Shown here one piece after another: positions 8,121 through 18,384 of a stretch of 64,000 nt of DNA. Position numbers and translations under genes: made by a program. The DNA is taken from assembly GCF_036373705.1 (NCBI RefSeq), contig NC_089855.1, positions 50,532,329 through 50,596,328 of the forward strand. The letters run 5' to 3'. The notes under the pieces were generated by a model. That model did not search any database and was not told where the DNA came from. It saw only the letters and a program-made list of their open reading frames with translations. Within the stretch, counting starts at the first letter, position 1; each line of letters opens with the position of its first letter. This DNA is from Amia ocellicauda (lineage: Eukaryota > Chordata > Actinopteri > Amiiformes > Amiidae).

Positions 8121-9212
8121 ATGACTCGGCAAGCTCCCCAAATGCATGAACTATACTACAACCCAGCCAAGATTGGGGGTTTGGCGGGTAAGAAGGGTTT
8201 TCAAAGAGGACTCGCTGAGGCCGGCGTGAAGGTTAATGATGTGGTTGTTTCAGAATGGTTACGGGAACAAGACGCCTATACCTTACATAAACCTCTCAGG
8301 ATTAACTTTAAAAGAAACCGTGTATATGCAACTGACATAGACTCACAATGGCAAATGGATCTAGTCGATATGTCAAATTTATCAAAACATAACAATGGTC
8401 ACAAATTTATGTTGATGTGTATCGATGTGTTATCAAAATATGCCTGGGCTCGCATTCTACATAATAAAACAGGTCGGGCGGTGACAAGGGCCTTTGAGGA
8501 TATATTGTCCCAGGGACGATGTCCTAAAAAACTGCAGACTGATAAAGGAAAAGAGTTTCTCAACAGAGAATTTCAGAATCTACTGAAGAGACACAAAATA
8601 CATCATTTCACCACCGGTAATGAGCTTAAGGCATCGGTGGTGGAGAGGTTTAACCGCACCATAAAGACCAAAATGTGGAGATATTTTACAGCGGTCAACA
8701 CGTTCAAGTATTTTGATAAAGTTCAGGATTTTATCGATGCTTACAACCAAGGGTATCACGCCAGTATTAAAATGAAGCCTATAGATGTTGATCAAAGTAA
8801 TTCTTTTAAGGTCTATAAAAAATTATACGGCCCATTTATTAAGAAGGGGAAAACTACTTATAAGTTCAACATCGGTGATGTGGTTCGCGTTTCAAAGCTA
8901 AGGAGTACTTTTGCCAAAGGTTATGAACAAACATTTTCTGACGAATATTTTACAGTTACCGAACAGGTGGCTAGAGACCCCCCCGTGTACCGGTTAAAAG
9001 ACTATGACGGGGAGGATATAGAAGGAACGTTTTACGAAGCCGAGTTACAAAAAATTATTGTGGGTAAAGACATTGTATACAGAGTTGAAAAGATATTAGC
9101 TGAGAAAACCCAGAACCGGAAAAAATATGTGTCGGTGAAATGGCTTGGATGGCCTGAAAAGTTCAATAGTTGGGTCCCGGAACAACAGGTTTGTGATATT
9201 CAAGCCTTATAA
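8121..9212 (+). CDS. INT: Polinton integrase, DDE type with chromodomain (copy 1)
   Basis: 363 aa from the ATG at 8121. The retrovirus-like rve core shows the three catalytic acids D80 (QMDLVD), D141 (QTDKGKEF) and E175 (VVERFNRT) with the usual D-35-E-like spacing. The C-terminal 50 residues form a chromodomain (YRVEKILAEK ... VKWLGWPEKFNSWVPE), which binds methylated histone tails and can steer insertion. The enzyme joins element ends to host DNA and makes the 6 bp target duplication seen here. The minor capsid gene starts 4 nt after its stop. Confidence 0.95.
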   Translation: MTRQAPQMHELYYNPAKIGGLAGKKGFQRGLAEAGVKVNDVVVSEWLREQDAYTLHKPLRINFKRNRVYATDIDSQWQMDLVDMSNLSKHNNGHKFMLMCIDVLSKYAWARILHNKTGRAVTRAFEDILSQGRCPKKLQTDKGKEFLNREFQNLLKRHKIHHFTTGNELKASVVERFNRTIKTKMWRYFTAVNTFKYFDKVQDFIDAYNQGYHASIKMKPIDVDQSNSFKVYKKLYGPFIKKGKTTYKFNIGDVVRVSKLRSTFAKGYEQTFSDEYFTVTEQVARDPPVYRLKDYDGEDIEGTFYEAELQKIIVGKDIVYRVEKILAEKTQNRKKYVSVKWLGWPEKFNSWVPEQQVCDIQAL

Positions 9213-9216
9213 CAAC

Positions 9217-9948
9217 ATGCCCGCTGGTGTGATGGGGTCATTACTTTCGATACTCAAGATGGAATCAGGAGGCTTCTACGTGACTCTACCCAGTAACGCC
9301 TCTCTCGATATATACCCTAAAAATGAAATATCCAGTTACACGGTACAATTTGGAAAATCTATAGATCTAAGGGGGTCGTGGGAAGTGGGGTTGGCGGAAA
9401 TACAGTATCCTTACACTTGGGCTGTTTTACAAGATAAGGATGCCACCTTCGCCATTTTTGACGATGTTAAAAAGAGTCAATGGACATTCACGATGCAAGG
9501 AGGTTATTATGACAATGTGGATACAATATTAGATGAGATGCATAAACAGTTCTCAGAAGGCACCCCCAACATCAAGCTATATTACAACCCTATTAAAAAC
9601 AGAGTGTACAAGGTGTCAAAACCTGGTATTAGCATTCAAACCAAAGGACAACTGGGGCGTATATTAGGGTTCTATTCTGACACAGAGAGCAGGTTCTCAG
9701 AAGTGGTGGCACCCTTCCCGGCTGACATCAGTGGCGGCTTTTACACTCTTTATGTGTATACGGATATCATAACACACCAGAGGGTCGGGGATAGCTATGT
9801 CCCCCTTTTGAGAAATGTACTTATTAAAGGTAAAAGCAATGACATGGTCACAATTACTTATGACAAGCCACACTACGTACCAGTCTCAAAGACCCACTTT
9901 GACCATGTTTTCACAGGTGGATGTGACCCTGGGAGATCGGCTCATTAG
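9217..9948 (+). CDS. mCP: Minor capsid (penton-like) protein (copy 1)
   Basis: 243 aa from the ATG at 9217; an alternative ATG at 9259 gives MESGGFYVTLPSN. The region FYVTLPSNASLDIYPKNEIS followed by SYTVQFGKSIDL and WEVGLAEIQYPYTW is typical of the conserved Polinton virion protein found next to the major capsid gene. It is predicted to form the single jelly-roll vertex protein. Its 3' end overlaps the start of the next gene in another frame. The assignment of minor rather than major capsid rests on order and length. Confidence 0.8.
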   Translation: MPAGVMGSLLSILKMESGGFYVTLPSNASLDIYPKNEISSYTVQFGKSIDLRGSWEVGLAEIQYPYTWAVLQDKDATFAIFDDVKKSQWTFTMQGGYYDNVDTILDEMHKQFSEGTPNIKLYYNPIKNRVYKVSKPGISIQTKGQLGRILGFYSDTESRFSEVVAPFPADISGGFYTLYVYTDIITHQRVGDSYVPLLRNVLIKGKSNDMVTITYDKPHYVPVSKTHFDHVFTGGCDPGRSAH

Positions 9949-10924
9949 TCAAAGCAGCAATACTTACCCCTATAGGGCCATGATGGAGTGTATCCTTAAT
10001 TATAGTGAGGAGACCCTAAGCAAACAGTTCAGCCCCGGCCTTTTCTTCAAAGACACCCCGGAAGCTATGGACGACCAGGATCCAGAGGGACTCAATAAGG
10101 GTTTGCAAAAAAGAACGGCCTTTTCAACAGAAGGGAGGACCTTTGAGCTAATGGGACATATTCATGCAGACATATTTTTCCAAGAAAAACTCATGCTCAA
10201 CGGGGTAGACATTAAAATTAAAATGATCCGTAGTAAAAGTGCTTTTTGTCTGATGACCCCTGATACTGAAAAATATAAACTGACCATATTATCGGCCTCG
10301 CTGTTTGTGAAAAAAGTATCCGTCTCCCCGGCGGTTAAACTAGGACATGCGCAGGCTTTAATGACGGCAAACGCCAAGTACCCGATCGAAAGAGTCTATA
10401 TGAAAGTCCACAGTATCCCCGCAGGGACACGGGTGATGAACCAGGAAAATCTGTTTCTAGGCCAGCTCCCAAAACAGGTTATTATAGGTCTCGTGGATAA
10501 TGATGCATTTACCGGGGTTTACAACAAGAACCCCTTTAACTTTAAACATTATAACGCGGAATTTATAGCACTGTACGTCGATGGTGTGCAGGTTCCATCC
10601 AGACCTTTTCAACCTGACTTTGAAAACGGCAACGCGGTTCGTGAATATTACAGTCTAGTACTGGCTACAGGTCGCCATCTCAAGGATCAACCTCTGCTGA
10701 TCGATCGCCGGGAATACTGCAGCGGTTACACCCTGTACGGTTTCAACCTGACCCCTGACGAAGAGTGTGGACAACATTTTTCACTGATGAAGACGGGCAA
10801 TATGCGTTTGGAGATGCGTTTCAAGCAGCCTCTACCACGCACTGTAAATATGGTCGTGTATGCTGTGTTTGACAACATTATTGAGGTGAATCAGAGGAGA
10901 AACGTTCTGTATGATTATTATTAA
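9905..10924 (+). CDS. MCP: Major capsid (hexon-like) protein (copy 1)
   Basis: 339 aa from the ATG at 9905 (MFSQVDVTLGDRLISQSS). The block NTYPYRAMMECILNYSEE, the F-F-K-D-T-P segment and ADIFFQEKLMLNGVDIKI match the Polinton capsid family long annotated in animal genomes as F54H12.2-like. Length fits a compact double jelly-roll protein. It overlaps the minor capsid gene upstream by 44 nt and the protease downstream, consistent with a virion-protein cluster. Confidence 0.82.
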   Translation: MFSQVDVTLGDRLISQSSNTYPYRAMMECILNYSEETLSKQFSPGLFFKDTPEAMDDQDPEGLNKGLQKRTAFSTEGRTFELMGHIHADIFFQEKLMLNGVDIKIKMIRSKSAFCLMTPDTEKYKLTILSASLFVKKVSVSPAVKLGHAQALMTANAKYPIERVYMKVHSIPAGTRVMNQENLFLGQLPKQVIIGLVDNDAFTGVYNKNPFNFKHYNAEFIALYVDGVQVPSRPFQPDFENGNAVREYYSLVLATGRHLKDQPLLIDRREYCSGYTLYGFNLTPDEECGQHFSLMKTGNMRLEMRFKQPLPRTVNMVVYAVFDNIIEVNQRRNVLYDYY

Positions 10925-10925
10925 A

Positions 10926-11483
10926 ATGAACACCAGAGAGCTCAACCACATCATGAATGCCCTGGACGGCTCACGGAAAGTGTTTCAAGGAGTCTACGCC
11001 TGCGACCAGCTGCCTAAATTTAAGATCAAGAATTTACCTGCAATGTACATAATCAACACACACCCTAAAAATATGCCCGGAGAACATTGGCTGGCTATTT
11101 ATCTAAGGGAGGACCGCCGTGGGGAATTTTTTGATTCCTATGGAAACCCCCCGGATTTCAGACCTTTCCCTCGGAAGATCAATAACTTTCTGCTCAACAA
11201 CTGTCAAGAAACCATTTACAGCGGTTGTCAAGTACAAAGTCTTCAGACCTTCACTTGTGGTCAACACTGTGTGTTTTTCTTATATCATAGATCTAAAGGA
11301 AGGTCATACCCCGATATTATGTCCTTGTACAGTGAGGATTTAGGCCAAAATGATAAAAAAGTGGCAGAGTTTGTCAGGACACTGTGGACCCCCCCTTATA
11401 ACACAATTACTTACGACCCTAGCCAGCCATGTATACAGATGGGGTGTTCTTGTGAGGATTTTAAAAGATGTCATGCGTGTTAA
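10926..11483 (+). CDS. PRO: Adenain-like cysteine protease (copy 1)
   Basis: 185 aa from the ATG at 10926; an in-frame ATG at 10911 overlapping the capsid gene is possible. Adenovirus-protease-type motifs: H54 in GEHWLAIY, D70 in EFFDSYG, and the CGQHCVFF segment (111-118) holding the nucleophilic Cys. A Cys-rich tail follows. Such proteases cut capsid precursors during maturation. Last plus-strand gene. Confidence 0.92.
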   Translation: MNTRELNHIMNALDGSRKVFQGVYACDQLPKFKIKNLPAMYIINTHPKNMPGEHWLAIYLREDRRGEFFDSYGNPPDFRPFPRKINNFLLNNCQETIYSGCQVQSLQTFTCGQHCVFFLYHRSKGRSYPDIMSLYSEDLGQNDKKVAEFVRTLWTPPYNTITYDPSQPCIQMGCSCEDFKRCHAC

Positions 11484-11661
11484 AGTGAAAAAATAATGAA
11501 AACAGCCTTTGAATCATTAGTTTTGTTTTTATTCAACACAAATCTTATACAAAGCAGGGTTATGTTATAAATAAATGTACAACATTTGAAAATAAAAAAA
11601 AATAATAAAAAAATTGTTTGTCGGTTCCTTATTTACAGGGGAGACAAATAAAAACATGAGA
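11484..11661. terminator. Convergent poly(A) region between gene blocks (copy 1)
   Basis: About 180 bp of AT-rich sequence with AATAAA on the plus strand (near 11570 and 11590) and its complement TTTATT serving the leftward genes. Both blocks end here. Confidence 0.6.
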
Positions 11662-14233
11662 TTAATAAGCTTCCCAACGATGGATAGATCCTGAGGAGGG
11701 TTGCTCAACACGGTCAGAGTAATGAGATATCGGCGTCAGATCAGTCACCACCTCTTTACACAGACGGATTTTTTGTCGCGTTTCCTGGTTAGGGACTGTT
11801 GATTGGGGCATGTTCAGACAGGCCATCGCCTGTAGGAAAGCATTCCAGCCTACAGGTCGGCGACTATCGGGTACCTTATTAGTGCTAGTGACACTCTTCA
11901 ACAAATCAAACATGTGTGAACCTTTGATCAGTTGTCCTTTAAAAACAAATTCACCCTGTTCATTCCAAGTCGTTACCCGCGGTTTCTGAACCATTTTGTG
12001 CAGAATATATTCTGCATGTCTTTTGCTTCTGGCCGGCATGTTTCTCAAAACAAGACGTGTTGATAACCTCGGTGCGGAAACGCAAACAGGCTTCTTTAAG
12101 GATCACCACATCATTTTTACAATAAGCGGCCATCTCTTCTCGGAAATCAAAAACACCCCCCTTAACCGTATTGTACCATTTAAAGAATTCCTCCCTCTCA
12201 TGAGACATCATAGTATCAACCCCATAATAAGAGGCGGGCGGGTAGGACCCTCGATAATTTTGAGTGTCCTTAGTATTAAAAAAATGGCAGAACCAACCTT
12301 TCTTCTGAGCCTCAAAACCCAGAGCTTTAGGCAAAGCGCTCAATTTCATGGGGAGGAAATTTAACGAGTCTATGTAACGTTGGTTGAAAGCCTCGTCGGT
12401 GAAACACATGATCTTGCTACCCTGAGCTATTATTTTTGGGGTCACCCCATTTTCCACCAGATACTTCATCAATATGTAAGAATCATAACCTTTAGCATTG
12501 TGGGCAATAAATGTGTAATTGAGGTATTTTGGACCGCGATACCGCGTAAAGAAATCCCTGACACAACTCTCACCGCTAGCTGACCACTCACAATCCAACA
12601 TGTCAATACAGTGTATATAATTAGCAACATGGACCCCGTTTTCTTGCCGGCATTCAAAATCGAAAAAGACATACCGGTTGTGCGGCGGCTCCTTTTTAAC
12701 CGGCTGAATAAAGCACTGGTGTTCAGACCCCGGGGTTAAATCCGCATTACAGATCCTACATCTCGGTTCCAGACATTTGTGTGGTTTAACCTCATGAAAA
12801 CGGTACTGGAGGCAACACTGCGGGCAATATTTAGTTTGATCACAATAACTCAGTTTTTTAACCCCCTCAGCAGCGGCCCTCTGCACCTTATGTTCGGAAA
12901 AACAGAACGCGGAGAGACAAATCCTTAAGCAATCTTTACATCGGATGGTAGGGGCCAAACCCTTACGACATTGCGGATTGAAACAGACGTTACAGTAACC
13001 GTCACAGCGGTGCTTAAGCTTATCATTGAAGGCCTTATAACACCAATGACAAACATACGAACAACCCAAAAAAGCCGTCAAACTCTTTATTCCAAAGTAA
13101 TGACTATCACTTAGGAAGAGAAACAGTGTCTGTGTATGGGTTTCAGGATGTGTCTGAAATTTCACAAATACTTCCTTTACCTCACAACGGTACCACACAA
13201 CAATTTTTAAAGACAACAACTCCTCAAACATGGCAATGTCTGAAAAGGCAACCATCTGTTGAGAGTTTAAGCCGGCCCTCTGATGAAGCATTAAAGCCTC
13301 TTGCATAGCTTGGGGTTCAGGCATGTCGGGGGTGAGTAGTTTTATTAAACTGTAAGCAAAACAGAGCTTATTGTCCCCATTGGAACTCACCACTAATTGC
13401 CTGAGCTTGTTCCTAATTATGTCGTTCTTCAAGCATTTCGACAGTCTTCTAAGCGCCCCACCCTCAGGGTTAGGAACCACATTCATTACCAGAGACAGAC
13501 TTTCATCAGCTAAGATGGATGCGTTACTTTGCAATAACGCTTCGATTTTAGCCAGAAATTCATCAACATCTAAATTATCTCCACTCAGCATTACAGATAG
13601 GTTGCTAAACAAATCATCCCCTCTGAGTTCTAACTGTACAACATCTCGAGGTCTGACCCTTTCAGCAACCTGTTCAAGCATGTTTTGCAAGGCCTCGTGT
13701 ATGTTGACAAATATTTCTGCATAATTGTCACAATTTAAAAGTTCTGCAAAATTAAAACGCTGAATCATTTCAAAATTGTTATAGGCCGGTCTATCTATAA
13801 TCACGGGATCACTGGTACTTTTGGACACATCATCATTTTGAACAAAGCCTTCAACCCCTACATTCTCACAGAGCATGTCATCCACAGCCTTATCAGTCTC
13901 AGAACCCTCCACATTCCGAACACCCCCACCGCTGACATCTACAAAACCCCCTTTTTGAGGAGGCTCATTTAAAGCCTGTAAAAGTCCTTCAAAGATATCC
14001 ACCCGGTTAATGTCAAGACCCTCCTCTATAGTGACGGCTGCTTCTGCCGCCGTACTGTGTTCTAATTGTCTCAAATCATTTATAATAGGGGCAGAATTTG
14101 GTCGGGGTAGCGTCTCCAAAGCCTCCACCATTTCAAACAAATCGGGGTGAACTAGGGGTTGAACCTCTATAAGCGCTACCATTGGGAGGTGGTTATTTAG
14201 ATCATTGACCATCTGTAACAGGTCGGGGTTCAC
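11662..14233 (-). pseudogene. Remnant of leftward replication/virion block (copy 1)
   Basis: Contains the C-terminal part of the conserved protein seen whole at 37538-38281 and the N-terminal part of the type B polymerase seen whole at 39284-43321, including its Cys-rich region and exonuclease motifs. The ATPase and small basic protein of copy 2 are absent. Broken. Confidence 0.9.
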
Positions 14234-14433
14234 GGTAAGTCTGGTAATTCACATTCTATCGGTGGTGATTGGGGGTTATTTAAATCATTTATCATTTGTA
14301 ATAGTTCCTGGTTCATTGGGACATCAGAGGAGTTCACAACAGGGCCGAGGGTGTTCTCTCGGGAAGGTCTTTTTGGGGCCCTAACTTGTTCATAATCCTT
14401 TAGTTTGTGAGTTCTTTTACCAAGTCCGGACAT
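14230..14433 (-). CDS. Small basic protein overlapping polymerase start, 67 aa (copy 1)
   Basis: ATG start (MSGLGKRTHKLKDYEQ). The N-terminal half is basic, with a KRTHKLK / APKRPSR pattern like a nuclear signal. The C-terminal half carries MNQELLQMINDLNN, which closely resembles MNPDLLQMVNDLNN at the start of the polymerase frame. It overlaps that frame by 4 nt. Function unknown. Confidence 0.55.
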   Translation of the reverse strand: MSGLGKRTHKLKDYEQVRAPKRPSRENTLGPVVNSSDVPMNQELLQMINDLNNPQSPPIECELPDLP

Positions 14434-14496
14434 TTTTTTTATTTTTTATTTTTCCAACAACCCACAATAGTAAGGCGTTTTGTATCTATTAAAACA

Positions 14497-16534
14497 TTAA
14501 ATACGGTACAATTCGTTAGTAAGGGTATTAATAAGGGTGTTTTGGCTCTCTATCACAAGGTTTTGCCCCACTAACACAAGTCTTTGATTTAGTAACAAGG
14601 TATGTAGCAACTCATGCCGACCTTCAGGAAGTAGCTCCGGGGGATGGTGTCCTGGCTCAGCTGCAAAGGATGGTCGCTCCGGTAAATCTCGGTCGAAGGA
14701 GGCAGGGAGCGAGCGTATACTCACGGACGGAGACCAAGAAGGCCTTTGCGGTGACACCCTGGCCAATCGCGGTGTACTGTTCAGCGTTTCTGTAGCCAAG
14801 AAACGGGGCTGGGGGGACGATGTTGAAACCAGTCCGTCGTTGGGTGGTGTGTCAACCCTGACTGACGGCGACCCCTGAGGTTGTTGGTTGCCTGTATTTG
14901 TTCCGCCCGACAATGCGGCGGGCTGAATCTGGATTGTTGAATTACCCCCAGAAGGCTGTGGCCTGAGTAGATGTTGGGGGGTCTCCAAGACCACCGTGGG
15001 GGATCCTCTCGGTGATCTCTCCGGGGAAGATGTTTGATCCCACTTAGACGGGGTAATTGTCCTCAATAGCTCATCCACAGAATGACTATCCCAAGAGTCT
15101 TGGGAAGAATAAAAATATACATTACATTTACATCTTTAAACGGCGACAGAAATCAAACTTAAAACAACATGTCCAGGACCTTCAAAACCTTTAGCTTTTT
15201 TAGACCTTTGAAAATAGGCTTAGACATTCACTACAACGCCTTATTATTTACAGACAATATATTTATTAGGACTTGATAATAAATGTAAAACAGAGAAGCC
15301 TCTGTAAATAAACTGTTTCTTAAATGTAATATTGTTAATAAAACACTTTTTATACACACACACACACCACATTTCATTTTTAAACGAACCTTCCAAGTGT
15401 AAACGCTTCCTGATCCCGGGACTTCCTGTTTCACAAACGTTTTCACGATCTGTTTAAATATTAAATACAATGAACACCTTCAAGCCTTTTCCTACAGCCA
15501 CTTTAAAACAGAAGTATAATTGCGGGAGATAAGCCAAACAACTTACTAAAACCTTTCGGACAGCTTTACTTCCTAACCAGACGGTCGGGCAATCGGTCAT
15601 TTCTAAACACATGCCCCAGAAACAAGCCTAGACCTGTCCGGACTTCTAAAGATCTTTCCCAGAACCCCCAAGACCTACAGGAAATGGGCACCCCTCGCTT
15701 AAATATTAGCCCTCAACGGGCAAACAAAACCCTTTTAAAAACATTAAAGTTTGAAAGATCTTACTTACCTCCAAAGAATAATCGTTTCTTATGTTTTTCA
15801 GCTGGTTTAGCTTTTTGCACTTCTGTGAAGGTAAGAGACATGTTTAACCTTTAACCACCCCGCTTTATAAAAAGCTTTAACCTCTTACAAGCGGCAGATA
15901 TATACTCACCGCTATCAGATACAGGGGCTGACGGCCTTTCAGATTCTTGAAAGGTTACGGTTCTCGAAGGTAAAACTAAACAAGCCCTCGATGTGGAAGG
16001 CCTTTCGTTGTCTCGAACCACGTTTCTTAATACTGTTAGAAAGGATATTTTTTAAAATTAACAAAACGGGCCTCAAACATCTTACAGAAACGTTATACAA
16101 ACAAACAGGGGTTTAGTTCTTACCCGGTCAGCAGACAGCCTGTCTAGGGACAACCACTTCTCTTGGTTGATCCTCGGAGACATTAATCACAGGCCTTTCG
16201 ATAGTTTCTGTGTAATTAAAGAGACCGCCATTAATATATATTAAAACGTTTTCATAACTCTAATGAGCCGCTTCAAAACACAACCACACACCCATACATA
16301 AGAACCCTTGAGCGCAAACACAAAAATCTTACCGTCGTTGTTCCAGATGATCTCCTCAGCGTTGGGAATTAACTCCTGTTGACTGGCTGAAAAATAATTT
16401 TACAGAACTTAAAACAGATGTTATAACCTTATTTACAATACATGCCCACAACCCGCTCTGAGTCAATGAAAATAATCTGAAGACTTACCTAAAAACTCGT
16501 TTAAATCGAAGTCGTTGATGTTGTTTCCGGACAT
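14497..16534 (-). CDS. Multi-exon gene at right end (copy 1)
   Basis: Counterpart of the gene at 43585-45622. Exon-like blocks with GT...AG boundaries lie at 16489-16534, 16333-16386, 16124-16207, 15910-16032, 15769-15822 and 14497-15098. This copy looks broken. See copy 2 for description. Confidence 0.6.
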
Positions 16535-17907
16535 TGTTGACCTTTAGGCTTAAATCGAAAGGTCAGTATGAGTCTGTCGAGCTGAAGACCAGACCTTCAT
16601 ACTTATACTGATGGCCGGATGCCGGATCTGCTTGTAAGGCATTGTTCTGGGCTGGCCTTTGTGCCGTCCTGTTACCAATTAACATATCAAAACCAACCAA
16701 TAAAATGACCCTGCATCAATTTCAAATAGAAACCAGATGGCGACGATCTCTCTCCTCTCTACTCTAAACTTTTATTAGAACCTTTTGGTCTCTCAAAAAA
16801 ACATTTTTAAGCATCAAGACCTATAGTCAATAAACACTAAGAATATTTCAGGCCTTTATACGCGCTAAAAAACAACCTGAGCCAAGAAAATAACTATAAA
16901 GATCTAAAATAAGTAGCGCTTTTACAGTGATTTTTTTTTTTTTTTTAATAGCGATGCTTTCTTTGGTATTAAACAAGTCACAAACTACTCAGAACAGCGT
17001 TTATCCCCACAAAAGAGATATTTGGGTTTATTTTACAAAGCTTATAAATTATATAGTTTAAAAGTATTCTGAATGTTTTGAGACCACACGCCATGCCTAC
17101 GTTTGTCTGAGCCCACCCCCGTCCCCCGTGGTGTGAGTGATTTAGCCTTGAGTGTTGTGATCTATTTAGCATTGAGTGATCAGTTGTTTTTATTTTTTAA
17201 ATGATTCCTTATCATCAGGGATTGAGCCTGCTAAAATACCTTAAAAACATATCCTTATCTTAAGTCTAACTCTTATGAGCTTTAAGACCCTAGAATGTAT
17301 TTAAGTAAAACGAATGAACACATTATGTGTGAGATAAAATATAACCACAGCTTTTTTTTTTTTTTTTTTTTTTTACAAAAACAATTAACCTATACCGACA
17401 AACACCCACACACACACACACCCTCTTTTTTTAAATTTTATTTTTAATTAAATTTGAGGGGAGAGACAGAGCCATATACATTGGGGTTAACATAAGTACC
17501 CTATGCAAAACAGGAATTGTTAGGACCTGTGACCATTACAGACAACAGAACTTGTTGATCTTATAAAATGATTGGGCGAGAGAGAGAGATATAGAGACAG
17601 ACAGAGACAGAGCCAGTGTGAATATGATAAACGCACTATTCAAAATGGCATTGTTAAGACCTGGGACCATTACAGACAACAGAACTTGTTGATCTTATAA
17701 AATGCTTGGGCGAGAGAGACAGAGAGAGAGAGACAGACAGAGACAGAGACAGAGACAGTGTGAATATGATAAACGCACTATTCAAAATGGCATTGTTAAG
17801 ACCTGGGCCCCTTACATGTATATTTAAAAAAGACCCCCAACCACTACAGGAAGAGCCGACCCATTCACACTCTACAGTTGACCAACAAGAACAACAAGAA
17901 CAACCGG
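16535..17907. other. Non-coding right arm with simple repeats (copy 1)
   Basis: About 1.37 kb between the first exon and the right terminal repeat. It holds a promoter-like region (ACTTATA complement near 16600), long T tracts (about 16929-16946 and 17350-17374), an AC run and GA-rich tandem repeats at 17515-17820. I see no credible gene. Confidence 0.6.
17515..17820 (+). repeat. GA-rich tandem repeat of ~125 bp (copy 1)
   Basis: A block of GACC-ATTACAGACAACAG, TTGTTGATCTTATAAAATG, GGGCGAGAGAG and GTGAATATGATAAACGC elements occurs twice in full and starts a third time. Also present in copy 2 at 46606-46910. Confidence 0.8.
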
Positions 17908-18088
17908 TTATGGGTGGCCTTGTTGTTCAGGGTTTTAGGGGTGTACACTTTCTGACGGATATGACGTAGGAATAATTAAGGAAATAACTCTAAAATCACG
18001 CCCCCCAATTATGACGTAGGAATATTAATAAGCTTAGGGCATACGTCATAACAAAATAGGCCGCGCCCAAAAAACCCTACTATCTACT
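17908..18088 (-). repeat. Right terminal inverted repeat, copy 1
   Basis: 181 bp, reverse complement of 5606-5786, ending CTATCTACT before the CCTGTG duplication at 18089-18094. Confidence 0.95.
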
Positions 18089-18094
18089 CCTGTG
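18089..18094. repeat. Target-site duplication CCTGTG, right of copy 1
   Basis: Matches 5600-5605. Confidence 0.92.
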
Positions 18095-18384
18095 TGGTGC
18101 ATTTTCTCTCTCTCTATCTGTGATTAAATCCTTACTTATATACATATGTCCATGAACGTTTCTGGAGCTCATGTACATCACATCACACGACGGGCCGTGT
18201 TCTTTTCGGTCACTTTGAAAGTTTTGCTCATGACAATCCTTTTCTATTGCGGCACGATGGCTGCCACCGAGGAAGGAAAGTCGTCCGCAGTTGGCTGCAA
18301 GCTTGCCTGAAGCGCAGGAAAGGACTTACTCGCGACGTGCCACTTAAAGACTGAAGAAGTCGGGGTCGGCCTCACCGAGAGCCC

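Larger units (their letters stand above)
5606..18088 (+). mobile_element. Polinton/Maverick (adintovirus-like) element, copy 1
   Basis: 12,483 bp with 181 bp inverted terminal repeats, a 6 bp target duplication, and integrase, capsid, adenain-like protease and type B polymerase sequences, the Polinton gene set. A rightward gene block (5908-11483) meets a leftward block (11662-16534). The two terminal repeats look identical, which suggests a young insertion or recent homogenisation. It looks broken: it is about 3.2 kb shorter than copy 2 and lacks the ATPase and neighbouring parts, with perhaps two breaks visible. Differences from copy 2 elsewhere are few, well under 1% by eye. Confidence 0.95.

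Noticed and set aside
15231-15470. 79 aa minus-strand frame between exons of the multi-exon gene
   Set aside because: AT-rich, low-complexity, lying in a probable intron; not supported.
16978-17172. 64 aa minus-strand frame in the right arm
   Set aside because: Isolated, no motif, in sequence rich in simple repeats.
17706-17969. 87 aa frame rich in RERETDRDRD
   Set aside because: Produced by the GA-rich tandem repeat and running into the terminal repeat.
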